Origin: Dendrocalamus latiflorus
Lineage: Eukaryota; Streptophyta; Magnoliopsida; Poales; Poaceae
Reading direction: 5' to 3'
Length of the DNA: 64,000 nucleotides
NCBI GenBank assembly: GCA_017311315.1
Contig: CM029634.1
Coordinates: forward strand, 22,771,891 to 22,835,890
In this document: positions 45,391 to 56,603 of the stretch, piece after piece
How the letters are laid out: each line of letters begins with the position of its first letter
How positions within the stretch are numbered: position 1 is the stretch's first letter
The notes under the pieces: generated by a model
Database searches by the model: none
Told to the model about the DNA's origin: nothing
Seen by the model: only the letters and a program-made list of their open reading frames with translations
Translations under genes and position numbers: made by a program

Positions 45391-46768
45391 TGAAGCATCT
45401 AGACTTCTAAAAATGGTTTTGATAATAAATAATGACCATATTTAAGAGACTAACATATTTGTTAAGATGATTGAAAAGTTTAATCCCGAATTTGAAGGAT
45501 ATCATGATGAACATGGAAAGCATGTAAAGAAGACTATAGTTTGACTTTGGCTCAAGGCAATTGTATAAAATAGGCTAAGGACCTCATTGTAGATTTTACC
45601 CATCTTGGCGTATGTTGATTTAAGACTGGATTGATAGGCTAGATGCTATACTATTAAGAGGGGTTCATGCTAGTAGCTTGATGGTGATCTTGTGCCACTT
45701 TGCTCAAATCTTAGCGCATGCATGCATGCATTTGAAATTACTTTGTTGCCCTCTCTAATATGTTTTTTCTGGAACCGGTATGATAGCCATTGAACCTATG
45801 GTAGTATACTACATTGGTACTACTAGGATTTACATGCCCATACATATTTTTTAGAAAGGTGCTGGCTTGGAATTCTTCAGGCATGATACTACCACACTTC
45901 TTCTTCGGTAGTATTGCTGCAGTGTGATCGCGAATCATGTCTGGTGCTACCGCACCTACGATATGACCACAATTGTATTTGTGGTAGCTATTTTCCAGAT
46001 AGGTATATTTTTAGGAGATTTTCTCCTCTTTAGAAAATGGTACTACCGCAACATAAATTCAGTACTACCTCTTGGGGTGATATGACTGGGGCATGTGGGT
46101 ATGGTATGATCAAATTTTGTATTAACGGTAGTTTTAGTGTATTTAATGAGTAGCAAATAGCCATTGAATAGTTGGTGGGGTACTACTAGCCATTACATGG
46201 TGGTACTACCGTTCATCCTAAATTTTGGTGATTTCATCTCTAACGGTCACTCTGTTGGTGGAGACTATAAATACCTTTCCATTTGCAACAAGGGCACTCT
46301 CTTGGACCCCTATTGAACATACTCAAGCCATTGCATCCCTCTCTTAAACTCTAAAGCATTTAGTTCATCTTTTAAGGTTGTTGAGAGTATTAAAGCGCAT
46401 TGCATCAATTGTTTAAGCTTTGTGGCACTTGAAGATCTTCAAGCAAGTATCATCAACTTGTTACTCTTCGTGGTTGCCGCCACCTAGATGGTTTGGAGGA
46501 GTTGTGCCTGGTGATCTCTTTAAGAAGCTTGTGAAGAGGCCCGACGAGGTTGTGAAGGTTAGTGCTCACCTCCTAGAGCGGGAAAAAACTACCTCTAGTG
46601 AATTGAAGAAAGGCTCATTTGCACATGGAGTAGGCTTGATTCATTTAGTCTTCCTTAATGTGGATTAGGGGAAACCGATAAGTCTTCGAGACCATGAGAA
46701 AAATCTCTTGTGTTATTTGTGTGGTTTACTCCCTCGCTCCTTACTTAGTGCATTTACATTTCTAGTGG
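45391..46768 (+). repeat. Sirevirus-like LTR in the opposite orientation
   Basis: It starts TGAAGCATCTAGACTTCTAAAAATGG, the reverse complement of the usual LTR end. It continues with reverse-complement equivalents of the LTR interior, including GGTACTACC words and AGGGGAAACCGATAAGTC. Its far end, which would carry the GGGTGAATAG block, is missing. Together with 43765-45382 it forms an inverted LTR pair only a few bases apart. Confidence 0.6.
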
Positions 46769-47140
46769 TGTTGGAGGAATAATTCATCCCTCCACTAACG
46801 GGGCCCATTTTATGGAAGACACATGTATACAGATCAAGAATTACAGTTATGCTTAGAAAGGACAACTATACTCCTTGCTTGTACTTATAGACTAGCTATC
46901 TCACTAAGGGGTATTCATATCATTTGTACAGGCCTAAGAGCCTATAAATATCACATGCATCTCTCATTTGTGAGGGAAGCACTCTTGAGCAAAACATAGA
47001 GTGAAATCTCCCTAAATATGTGCATACTAGAGTATATAATAAAGACATATGTACATATTCATGTTTGACCATTTTTGGAGTTTAATTTATATTTTGGATC
47101 CGAGAAATGTACTAAGATATAAGAATGTGTTGTCAAAGGC
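46769..47140. repeat. Possible LTR next to the minisatellite array
   Basis: It starts TGTTGGAGGAATAATTC and could end TGTGTTGTCA near 47140. It contains a CTATAAATATC TATA-like sequence and the sort of transcript-start region seen in LTRs. There is no second copy, primer site or coding region. The adjoining repeats would be its 3' untranslated region if it belongs to a Tat-like element. Confidence 0.3.
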
Positions 47141-47159
47141 ATACCTCTTATGAAGTTGG

Positions 47160-48180
47160 CGGTGAGATGAAACTCTAACACATGCAGCCCATCCCCACCT
47201 TCAGATTCGTGGTCAACAAAGGTGGCGGCGATGAGATGAAGCCCCGACGAGCGCGGCTCATCCCCCACCCTTCGGTCTTGGCATCGACGGCCCATCCCCC
47301 ACCCTTCGTACTTGCGGTTGACGAAGGAGGCGGTGAGATGAAGCTCCGATGCACGCAGCCTATCCCCCACCCTTCGGATTCGGTGGCGATGAAGGTGGCA
47401 AACGGAGTTATGACCACGAGACAGTCAGACAAAGTGTCTATGATCGTGATGTGGTCGGACGAAGTCATGACCGCGGGGCGGTCGGACAAAATGTCAATAA
47501 ACATGAGGTAGTCAGACGAGGTCATGACTGTGAGGTAGTCAAACGGAGCATCAACGACCACAATGTAGTCAGATGAAGCATCTATGATTGCAAGGTGGTC
47601 AAATAAGTCACGACCACGAGGCGGTCGGACCAAGCATCAATGCCTATGTGGTGGTCGGACAAGTCACGATCGCAAGACGGTCGAGGTCATGATCGCGAGA
47701 CAGTCGGATGAAGCGTCAACAGCCACGAGGTGGTCAGATGAAGCGTCAATGTCCACGAGTTGGTTAGATGAACTGTCTACGACTAGCAAGTGGTTGGACG
47801 AGGTCACGACCACGAGACAATTGGACCAAGCACCAACGACTACGAGGTGGTCAGACAAAGCCTCAACCGCGAGACAGTTCTGAGAGCGATAAAGCTCTGA
47901 GGCACACGTTCCATCCCGCATCCTTCAGACTCGGGGTTGACAAAGTCAATGGCGAGAAGAAACTATGATGCGTGCGGTCCATCCCCCACTCTTCGGACTT
48001 GGCATCTACAAAGTCGGCGGCGAGATGAAACTGATGCATATGGTCTATCCCCCACCTTCAAACTTGGCATTGACGAAGTTGGCAGAGAGACAAAACTGTG
48101 ATGCACGTGGTTCGTCTCTTACCCTTCAGACTTGGTGTCGATGATGTCAGCGGTGAGATGAAACTGATACGTGCGGTCTG
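47160..48180. repeat. Minisatellite array of about 69-bp and 30-bp units, left part
   Basis: Units of about 69 bp carry GCCCATCCCCCACCCTTCGGA, less its last base, and GGCGGCGAGATGAAACTC (47160-47400 and 47920-48180). Between them lie about 15 units near 30 bp built on GACCACGAGGTGGTCGGAC and AAGCGTCAAC (47400-47890). The short units keep a ten-residue periodicity on the minus strand (SSDHLVVVDA-like), but stops and length changes break the frame. The array continues at 49276 after a hAT insertion. Confidence 0.75.
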
Positions 48181-48188
48181 GCCCCACC

Positions 48189-49275
48189 TAGGGCTGTAAA
48201 AAAGCTCGAGGCTCGCGAGCTGCTCGAGCTTGGCTCGCTCTAGATTCGATTCGAGCTTGGCTCGAGCTCCAAACAAATCGAATTCGAGCTTCATCTTAAG
48301 CTCGCGAGCTTTAACGAGCCGAACTCGAATAGCTCGCGAGCTTAAGATTTTTTTACCCTCCCCAATTCCCCCACACCCCTCCTGCCTCTCCTCTCAAAAT
48401 CCCCCACTCCATCCCAGATTCCCAGGCGGCCAGCGGGGCGCGGGCCACGCCAGACCCCCTCCCTCCTCTCCCCTACCCGCCTCCGCTGCCCGATTGCCCT
48501 CGTCGTCGCCCCTCCTGGCCCCCACCCCTCCTCGCCGCCCCTGCCCCTCCTCGCCCCCCCCCCGCCGGCCGTCCCCACCCCGTCCCCCTCGTCGCCCCCT
48601 CCCCCCGTCCCCCTCCTCACCCCCCCGCCGCCGCCCCTCCTCCCCCGCCGCCGCCCCCGTCCCCCTCCTCGCCCCCGCCGCCGGCCGCCCCCCACCCTCG
48701 TCCCCCTCGTCGCCCCCCTGCCGCCGCCCCCGTCCCCCTCCTCGCCCCCCACGCCGCCCCCCTTCACCCCCCGCCGTCGCCCCATCCCCTTCCTCTCCTC
48801 CGCTACCCCCCGTCCCCCTCCTCACCCCTCCCCCCCGCCGCCCCTTCTCCCCTCCCGTCCCCTTCCTATTCCCCGTCGTCGCCCCTCGTCCCCCTCCTCG
48901 CCCCCCGGTCCCCCTCCTCGCCCCCCGCCGCCCCCGGCCCCCGCCTCTCGTCCCCCGGCGCCCTTCCTCTCCCCCCCCCCGCCGCCGCCTCTCCTCCCCC
49001 CCGGCGCCCCTACTCTCCCCTGCCGGCGCCGCCCCTCCTCGACCCGGATCCGGCCGCCGCAGCCCGCAGGTACTCCCTCAGTCCCTCTCGAGTTTTGTTT
49101 TACACGAGCCTACATGAGCCCGAGCTCGAGCGAGCTCGAGTTTGGTCCGAGCCGAGCTCGAGCCCAGCTTAAAGTTCGATGTTGATCTTAGGCTCGCTCG
49201 AGCTCGGCTCGAGTTTCTACCGAGCTCGAGCTTGCTAGGTCAAACTCGCTCGAGCTCGGCTCGTTTACAGCCCTA
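48189..49275. mobile_element. Non-autonomous hAT element (1087 bp) with C-rich core
   Basis: The ends TAGGGCTGTAAA and TTTACAGCCCTA are perfect 12-bp inverted repeats, and GCCCCACC (48181-48188 and 49276-49283) is a perfect 8-bp target duplication. Both subterminal zones, about 150-190 bp, are filled with GAGCTCG/CGAGCTC words on both strands. The core (48360-49080) is almost free of A and consists of CCCC, CCTCC and CGCCGCC runs. A 295-codon frame across it encodes only Pro/Ser/Arg-rich sequence and no transposase. Confidence 0.92.
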
Positions 49276-49610
49276 GCCCCACCCTTCGGACTTGGCATCA
49301 ATGAAGTCGATGGCGAGACAAACTCTGATGCGCGCTGCCCATCCCCTACCTTCAGACTCGCAGTTGACAAAGTCGGTGGTGAGACAAAGCTTTGATGTGT
49401 GTGTTCCATCCCAGAACCTTCAGAGTTGGGGTCAACAAAGGCAACGGTGAGATGAAACTCCGATGTGCGTAGCCCATCCCCCACCCTTCGGACTCATCAT
49501 CGATGAAGTCGGCGACGAGACAAAACTGATGCATGTGGTCCATCCCCCACTTTTCGAACTTAGCATCGACGAAGTTGACGGTGAGACGAAATAGTGACAC
49601 GTGGACTGAT
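49276..49610. repeat. Minisatellite array, right part
   Basis: Continuation of the 69-bp units with ACCCTTCGGACTTGGCATC, AAGTCGGCG and GAGACAAACTC blocks. It begins directly at the target duplication of the hAT element, so both parts were once joined. Confidence 0.75.
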
Positions 49611-49999
49611 GAAGGGACTTTTATATAAGCTGCGATTTGCATCCAAGTTGTGGCTTTTTAAGGGCCATCCCACGAGGATGGCCGTCGTTTGTCAATGCGA
49701 GATCATGAGTGGCATTGGCCGAATGGGTACCTGCTGCAGTCTGCAGTCTGCAATGCGTGAACCATCAGTGCTCACTGGCCAGCTGGTACATGATCGAATG
49801 CGTGGATCGACCAGTACTGCACATGCTACCTTAGGCCCTGTGTAGAACGCAATGATTTCACAGAAAACATATCAATTTCCGCGTGAATCAAGAAAAGAAA
49901 CCCGTCTTCCAAACGGAATCTTACTTTGCTAAGAGAACCTATTTCCTCAATGAACAGTACCTGTACTGGAGATATGATGTCACATTAGTATCACATCAC
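49611..49999. other. Intergenic sequence, nothing recognised
   Basis: No supported gene or transposon end. Confidence 0.4.
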
Positions 50000-50290
50000 C
50001 CCGGAACTAACGTGTGCTCATTTCGGCTTAGATTCTGATTTCTGTCTTATTTTTCACTATTTATAAATTTCATCTTTTTTCTGAACTTTTGGTTTTTTGA
50101 GTTTTTTTTGCCGATTTTTTCTGTATTAGTTTGCGTTGTCCGTGACGAGCTAACATATTTTTTCTATTTTTAATTTTTTTAAATTTAATTATGCCAAATA
50201 AGGCACCTTCAGTTACAATGTAATTTCAATCAGCTATAGTGCATTTTAGCCATAAGCCACAGTTTTTCAGCCCAACCAAGCACAGCCTAA
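50000..50290. repeat. Dispersed repeat, copy 3 of 3
   Basis: Same family as 39952-40224. The right end reads inward as GGTTGGGCTGAAAAACTGTG. No target duplication was identified. Confidence 0.55.
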
Positions 50291-50363
50291 GTTTGCGTTT
50301 AGCGTCCATTCCCTCTCCAAGATAGGATCGCTTTAGATAGTTCGACCCAATGAAAATCTACCA

Positions 50364-50740
50364 TAGTGGTGGCAACGGGCACGGTGTCTAGGAGGCTATT
50401 GTCCTGCTCCAATCCCCGCTAGCTCGGCTATGTTAGGCTTAGAGGGGAGTAATCGATCAGGATCTCCGCAGGAATTAAAAATAAAAAATTATTTTCAAAA
50501 TAATAATATAATTTTTTAGTTAATTTATAATTATTTAAGTATAATTTTAAAATATATATTCTAGCATATTAATTTAAGTTTCAGTTTAAATATAAAAAAT
50601 AATATAATCTTTTATATTAAAAACTATAGTTTATTATCAAATATTTTTAACGGTTCGCGTGGAGTCCATGGAGATCGCCCCATTGCTGATGGGGAAATTC
50701 CCCATAGGACCCGCCCACCCTTTGTCTACACGTAGCACAT
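50364..50740. other. Possible decayed hAT-type MITE
   Basis: It starts near TAGTGGTGGCAACGGGCACG, a typical hAT-like end, followed by GC-rich subterminal and AT-rich internal sequence and a GC-rich right side (CCCCATTGCTGATGGGGAA). The right terminus is not clear. Confidence 0.35.
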
Positions 50741-50802
50741 TTCAGCAACTGGGCTGGAATACAGGAAAAGGCTGGGGCTTTTGACTGGGCCACGCTTCCG
50801 TT

Positions 50803-50980
50803 AGGATTGTTAAACACCAGTTTATTCACAACTGCAATATACAGTTATAACCAATGTACAGATGCCTTTTGATAAAGGCACCTTTTCTCCCACCCTCTCA
50901 TCATGTATAAATACTGTACAGATTCAGAATAAAGGGGTTGGTTCTTTTCCAAACATTTGTCTCAATCTTTCAAAACACGT
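50803..50980 (+). repeat. Copia-like LTR 3' part and primer-binding region
   Basis: The sequence runs through a TATA-like CATGTATAAATAC (about 50903-50915) to CAATCTTTCA, followed by ACACGTTATCAGCACGA at about 50983-50999. The TTATCAGCACGA block is a known primer-binding-type sequence of many plant copia elements. The LTR start is approximate. Confidence 0.55.
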
Positions 50981-51041
50981 TATCAGCACGATTCTCTCCA
51001 AATCGAGCAACAACAACAGAGAAAACAAACAAAAGGTAATG

Positions 51042-51478
51042 GCACTGGATGTTCTGGCGTTGATCGCTTCCTTGCGCGCATCGCCTTCTACCACACCCGC
51101 GCCTGGCGGCGCCCATGGCGGCGGCGTCCTCCGACGGCCGGCCCGGCGGCGCGTCCTCACGACGCGGCGACGCCCGAAGCAGCGCAGCCCGACGCGCGGG
51201 CGCAGCCCAGCGCGGTGGCGTGCCCGGAGCTGCGCGGCGGCGCACGACCTGGCGCGTCATGGCGCGGCCAGCAGAGGCGCGCGACGCCCGGGGAGACCCG
51301 ACAACCGGCTCGGCTTGGCGGAGGCGCAGCGGCGCCCGAGACGCCCGAGGTCGACGCGAGGACGGGGCCGGCGCAGCGCGCGCGGTGGCGCGGCCCAATC
51401 CGGCCGAAGCCCGCGGCGACGACGGCGCCATCCCCCGGCGCAGCGCCCGAGGCGGCCCGCGACCGGCGGCACCCGAGC
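51042..51478 (+). other. GC-rich internal sequence of the interrupted copia-like element
   Basis: After the primer region a possible frame starts ATGGCACTGGATGTTCTGG and leads into 400 bases of over 75 percent GC, open in several frames on both strands. It ends abruptly at the gag fragment of a Sirevirus-like element. Similar GC-rich sequence resumes at 63420. No domain was recognised. Confidence 0.4.
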
Positions 51479-52129
51479 AGAGCTCGTTGGTGATGAGGTT
51501 GCCCAACAATTGCGTTGGTGTCATTCTTGCCAACTCCGGTGAGTTGAGAAAGAGAGTCACCAACACTTCATATTTTTCCGGCAAGGCCTTAAGCATCTTT
51601 CGAACAATATCAAGATCGGAAAGGTTAGTTCCAAGACCCTTAAGCTCATTCACAATGTTGTTGAGCCTTGAGTACATCTCATTGATGTCTTCATGGGGCA
51701 ACATTGTGAATGTCTCATATTTGATCCTAAGCCGATGCAATTTGGCCTCCTTGACCGTGGATGTCCCTTCGTGTATTTCCGAAAGGGTAGTCCAAATAGC
51801 ATGAGCCGTCTCAAGATTGCTCACCCTATTGAACTCATCCGCGTTCAAGGCTCCAAATAAAGCATTCATAGCTTGGGCGTCTAAATGAGCATTACGCCTG
51901 TCTTGATCCGTTGGGTGATCCGGATCAAGAGCCATAACGTAACCCTCATTTACGACTTTCTAAATTTGAGGACTCATGGCCTTTAAATAAATAGACATCC
52001 TAATTTTCCAATAAGCATAATTTGAGCCATCAAAGAGAGGTGCCTTTCCTATTGCTATACCCTCACTAGCCATCCTTTTCTCTCTAGACGGTTAAGTCTA
52101 AATTTGAGAGACCAAGCTCTGATACCACT
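51479..52129 (-). pseudogene. Truncated second Sirevirus gag plus primer-binding site
   Basis: From 52073 (MASEGIAIGKA) the minus strand encodes the same gag N-terminus as 61703-61109, with a stop near 51960 and a cut at 51479. A primer-binding site complement (GCTCTGATACCA, 52116-52127) lies two bases from the LTR at 52130. The LTR at 52130-53767 therefore serves as 3' LTR of the element to its right and as 5' LTR of this truncated one. Confidence 0.85.
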
Positions 52130-53767
52130 TGTAAGATCGACAAGGCCGACTAGAGGGGGGTGAATAGACGGTTTTAAAATTTTCGTCTAATTCTAATTAG
52201 CAATTTTAAACTTGATGGATATACTAAAGCAAGATAACAATAACACCACTAATCAACCTAGTAAGGCTCAAACAATCACTAGCATAAGTAATCGACTAAG
52301 AGCAATATCAAAAAGTGGAGATCAACAATTGCTACTCTAACTAAGCAAGCAATCAAGTAATATGAATGAAGAGCGTTGCTTGAATGAAAATGATCACAAG
52401 AGAGCAAACCACAATTGACACGATTACTTTTTACCGTGGTGATCGGAGACTTGCCGGTCTCCCGTAATCCACGTTGAGGTAAACCCGAACAAATCGGACC
52501 GGCTCCACGAATGAGCCTAATCACCTCGGTCACTAGCGGTAGCCCTTTCCCTCTCCGGGTAGGCGAGCTCCGAGCCTTCATAATCTTCTTGAGAAGATCA
52601 CCGAACCTCCGCCAAGCCGTCTAGGTGCCGGCAAGCACCAAGAGAATAGATCACAGCGGCTTGATCTCACTCAAGTGCCTAATGGATCAACTAGAATGCA
52701 ATGCACTTGAATTGTGGGTCAACTACCTCAATTGAATGCACAAGTGAGTGAATGAGGTGTGAGAGGTTGCACTAAGCTCAAATGTATTCAAAGGAGGTTC
52801 AACAACAACTAAAAGTTCTGGTGAGGATGTATTTATACCCTCATCAACCTCAAATAGCCGTTACAATAAACAATCCTGAAAAATTAGGAAATCCGGAACT
52901 ACCGCAGGTATAACCGCGGTACTTCCGGATTGTCGCTGACCGGTCAGAACGGCTATGTCAGTGAGTCAGAAGTGACCGTTGGTCAATGAGTGCGGTACTA
53001 CCGCCGTTGAAATCGCGGTACTTCCGGAAGTCCGGAAGTTCCGCTCCATGACTCGGTACTTCCGATTTCAGCGAGTTTAAGTTTTATTCCCAGCGCTCTC
53101 TGGAAATAAAGTTCCGCACGGGTATCCGGAACTTCCGCACATGCGGTAGTTCCGCAGGTCAATCCGCGGTACTTCCGTTTTCCGAGAGGCTAAGTTAAAC
53201 TCCGGGCGCTCTCTGGAAATAAAGTTCCGCTCGGGTGCCCGGTACTACCGGCCATCCGGTAGTTCTGCAGGTCAACCCGCGGTACTTCCGTTTTCTGAGA
53301 GACTAAGTCTGAGTCCGGGCGCTCTCTGGAAAAAACGTTCCGCCCGGGCGCCCGGTACTTCCGGCCCTGCGGTAGTTCCGCCCAATTAACACCGGAACTA
53401 CCGGATTTTCTGACAATGCACAGATTTGATTTGATTTTAATTTCTAAGTGCATGCATGATCCTAAATTGATCCATAGGGCACATTTGAACATGATCAAGC
53501 AATCACCATGATCCCTCTTAATAGTACGACGTCTATCCTATAATCCGGTCTTCCAACCTATCTCCAAGACCGGTAAAATAAAATAGATACCTAAACTATT
53601 TACCTTGTCGCCCTAGAGATCTTTGACTCTTCATGGGATATTTTGTGAGCCTCTTTCTTTGCCATTTGAACTTATCCTTTCAAACACTTAATGCACACAT
53701 TAGTCCCATATTCACATAATTTCATTAATTACCAAAACCAATATTTTTAGGGGCCTAGATGCTTTCA
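52130..53767 (-). repeat. 3' (shared) LTR of the Sirevirus-like element, 1638 bp
   Basis: TGTAAGATCG...GATGCTTTCA on the plus strand. Compared with 61760-63419 it has lost about 20 bases near 52580 (the CTTTCGGGCC segment) and shows scattered single-base changes. It contains many CGGTACTTCCG, CGGTAGTTCCG and CCGGAA words between 52890 and 53400. Confidence 0.92.
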
Positions 53768-54222
53768 ATCTCCCCCTTTTTGGTAATTGATGATAACAAG
53801 AGCAAATTTTGAGAAGAATTTTAAGATTTGGATATACTCCTAGTTTGCAAGTTGTATATCACAAGGTCTTTGAATTTTTAGAAGTTTAGAACATGGGGAA
53901 TTTTTTTTCAATTTAGAAACTAATAAGAAAGAGCTCCCCCTAAACAAGTGCATCAAATTTTATAAGAATTTATCAGGCATGATTACATCATAGCATTACA
54001 GCACATTCATCAAAATTCAAATATACGCAGTAGACAAGTAAATAAGCATTGCATTAAGGGCATAACATAGTTCATTACAGTGCATCAGAAATTAAAATAC
54101 TAAACATCCACAGAGTTTAAGCAACACATACGCATTACATGGTTCATTTCACCATATTTTATTACAAAGCCACAGATAGATAGATAAGACTTAAACTTCT
54201 CCTTGCTACATTCTCCCCCTTT
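53768..54222 (-). promoter_or_regulatory. Polypurine tracts of the Sirevirus-like element
   Basis: On the minus strand CCAAAAAGGGGGAGAT directly abuts the 3' LTR (53768-53783). Two more GGGGGAG tracts lie at about 53931-53940 and 54208-54220. The abutting tract would prime plus-strand synthesis. Several such tracts are described for Sireviruses. Confidence 0.75.
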
Positions 54223-55568
54223 GGCATCGAAGTACCAAAAAGATGGAGGTAGTCCTGAGCTGCACTGGGAGAAGAAGGACCACGGCGACGAGTGCGACGA
54301 CGATAGTGAACTGGAGAAGGCGGATGAACTGCACTCTCCAAGGATGAGACGCGATCACCAAGAGAAGACACAGTGGTGATCAAGACATCCTGGCGCTCCT
54401 CAAGCCTGAGAATGGCGGAGTAAATCTGGGATAGAGAGACATCACCCTCGCCCTAGGGAGGATGATCAGCAGCTGCCTGATGCTGAGGCTGAGGCTGAGG
54501 CTGAGCACGGGGACGAGCAGGAGCAGGAACAGGGGCCTCTGCGCGAGGCTTATATGGCTTGTGCGGGGTGCAGAGTGCTCCTCGGTATCCAGTCTTATGA
54601 ATGATCACAGCCATAATGAATGGTGCAAAGTTGATCCTTTTCTGTTTGTCATTCTTATTGGCGTCGATCCCCCTGATGATAAGATCCACCACATCAAACT
54701 TTTGGCCGCGCATAATGTAGTCAATCACATTCCACGCATGGCCACGAATAGCATCATAATTTTCACTCTTGGGAAAAATGGTGTGGTTGATGATCCTGTT
54801 GACAAGGTTGGGAATAGGGAGTAGGCCAATTATCGTTCCCAGCGTCTTTTCAGCTGCTTGGTCATAATACTCTGAATATGCAGCAATAGGAAGAGCACGC
54901 TTGCTGTACACCTTCTCATAAGCACTGGTTTCCGTCCCAAGTGCCAACTCAAACTCGTGCCTGGTGCACTCAATGAGCTGTGTTCCAGTCATCCAACACA
55001 GGTTCTCAAAGTTGGGAGAGATATACAAGGTTGCATAGAACTGCCGAATCATATTGCCCATGTAGTTGCACTTGAACGCAACAATATGATGGATCTCGGC
55101 TTGCTGAAAAAGCTGATAAGCACCGCTAAACTTGTCAATCTGTGACAAGTTATCCCAATCCACATACTTGTGTGCAGCAAACTTGCGAGCAGGACCATAC
55201 ATCTCTTGGTACACCTGCTCCTGAAACTTGGAATGAAACTGGGGGTTCATAGAGTTGCGAGGGCGGACATACTGACTGCGGCGACGTAAGATGGCATAGT
55301 CCTCATTGGTGATCTTGGAGAGGTCCACTTCTTCATCTGCAGTTACCGCAGGCATCTCCTCATCTGAAACTGCATACTCCTCGCTCTCATGCGAGGCCTC
55401 GGATCCGCTCTCATGCGAACCCTCTGAGTCACTCTCAGGGTCGGAGGCGGGACCCTTGCCCTTATGCTCCGCCGTCTGAGAAGCAGGAGTCGAGGAGGAG
55501 GATTGACCAGCAGTGCCCCCATAGGACTTGTGGGAAATATTCTTCATCCTCGGCATCTTCAATGACAT
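54162..55568 (-). pseudogene. Additional ORF downstream of copia pol, one in-frame stop
   Basis: A frame from MSLKMPRMKN runs 371 residues to a TAG at 54453-54455, then continues in the same frame to 54162 for a total near 469 codons. Parts: Ser/Glu-rich acidic N-terminus (to about residue 95), a globular central domain of the kind annotated in plant genomes as putative transposon protein (FSGAYQLFQQAEIHHI, YISPNFENLCWMTGT), a Pro/Gln/Ala-rich stretch, and beyond the stop a coiled coil (LITTVSSLGDRVSSLESAV). It occupies the env-like ORF position of Sireviruses, but I see no signal peptide or membrane segment, so function is open. Confidence 0.75.
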
Positions 55569-55599
55569 ATTAGGATAAACAAGGTGTGAGGTAGGATAA

Positions 55600-56480
55600 G
55601 TGAAAATAGGTTTGAAATTGAACGTAATGAGTTTCTACTGTTCCAGGAAAAACGGAAGTACTGGCAGCAAAACTGCGGAACTTCTGGGAAATCCGGTAGT
55701 TCTGGCATTAAACATGCGGAACTTCCGGGACCCCGGTAGTTCCGGCCGCTCGACCGGTAGTTCCGGTTTTTCTGGACATTTCTAGGGCATGTTAAAAATT
55801 AAATCTTTTGGGGTATTTCTTGGATTAAATCCAATGCATGTATGAACAAACATCCTAATATCCCAAACAAACTACTTTAGCCCAAAGAAACTACAGCAGA
55901 AATCGCTACATTTCAAATTTAACCTAATTTCAACTCTAGGGTCCTTAGAACAAGATAAAGATGGATTTGATCCGATTTACCTTGTGGAGTCGAAGGAGAG
56001 GAACCCTGGGAGTGCAAGGAATCGTCCAAAAATGAAAAGCTCCCCTCGGATTCGAAGATCGGGAGAGGAGGAGGAGTTTTGGGAGAGAGAAGGTTTGAAG
56101 AGAGGAGAGGAGGAGGATGAAGTGGCTTCTGCGGTTTGGGAGTGGGAGAGGAGAGAGAGAGAGAGAAACGGCAGGAGTTAAGAGGGAGGAGTAAAAGCAG
56201 GTCGACGGTTTTGGAAACCGCAGCAAATCCCGCCGAAAACGGTAGTACCGCGCGTAACACGCCGGTAGTTCCGTTTTCACAGAAATTCCGGAAGTTCCGC
56301 GGACTACATTGCGGTAGTTCCGGTTTTTCTGTCAGGAGCGGAAGTACCGCACAATGAACTGCGGTAGTTCCGGATTTTCTGGAACTTTTCACGATTTGAC
56401 TTTTAGAACTTGAAATTATGCAAATGATCCCTAGTTTTGCATCCAACTAAAGTCATTCAGAATCATTATGCATCAATTGA
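55600..56480 (-). other. Leader region of the additional ORF with LTR-like palindromic words
   Basis: Two clusters of CGGTAGTTCCG/GCGGAACTTCC words (55640-55770 and 56210-56390), like those in the LTRs, flank a pyrimidine-rich 5'-UTR-like stretch with CCACAAG|GTAAATC near 55980, a plausible splice donor. Expression of the downstream ORF from its own promoter or by splicing is inferred. Confidence 0.4.
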
Positions 56481-56603
56481 GCTATTGCTATACTTTGAAA
56501 CTAGTTTTTATGAAATTAATCGAATTTTTGACAAAAGGAGGGGAAAAACCAATGAAAATTCATATAAGCACAACAAATGAGCAGAATTGGATGAAATGAG
56601 ATT

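Noticed and set aside
47175..47921. Protein of ten-residue repeats on the minus strand
   Set aside because: The frame is broken by stops and unit-length changes and has no start context; it reflects the minisatellite.
48230..49117. A 295-codon Pro/Ser/Arg-rich open frame on the plus strand
   Set aside because: It lies across the C-rich core of a non-autonomous hAT element, is open because stop codons need A and T, and has no domain.
50970..51935. A 321-codon minus-strand frame joining gag to GC-rich sequence
   Set aside because: It is a chimera across the junction at 51479: truncated Sirevirus gag followed by unrelated GC-rich DNA read by chance.
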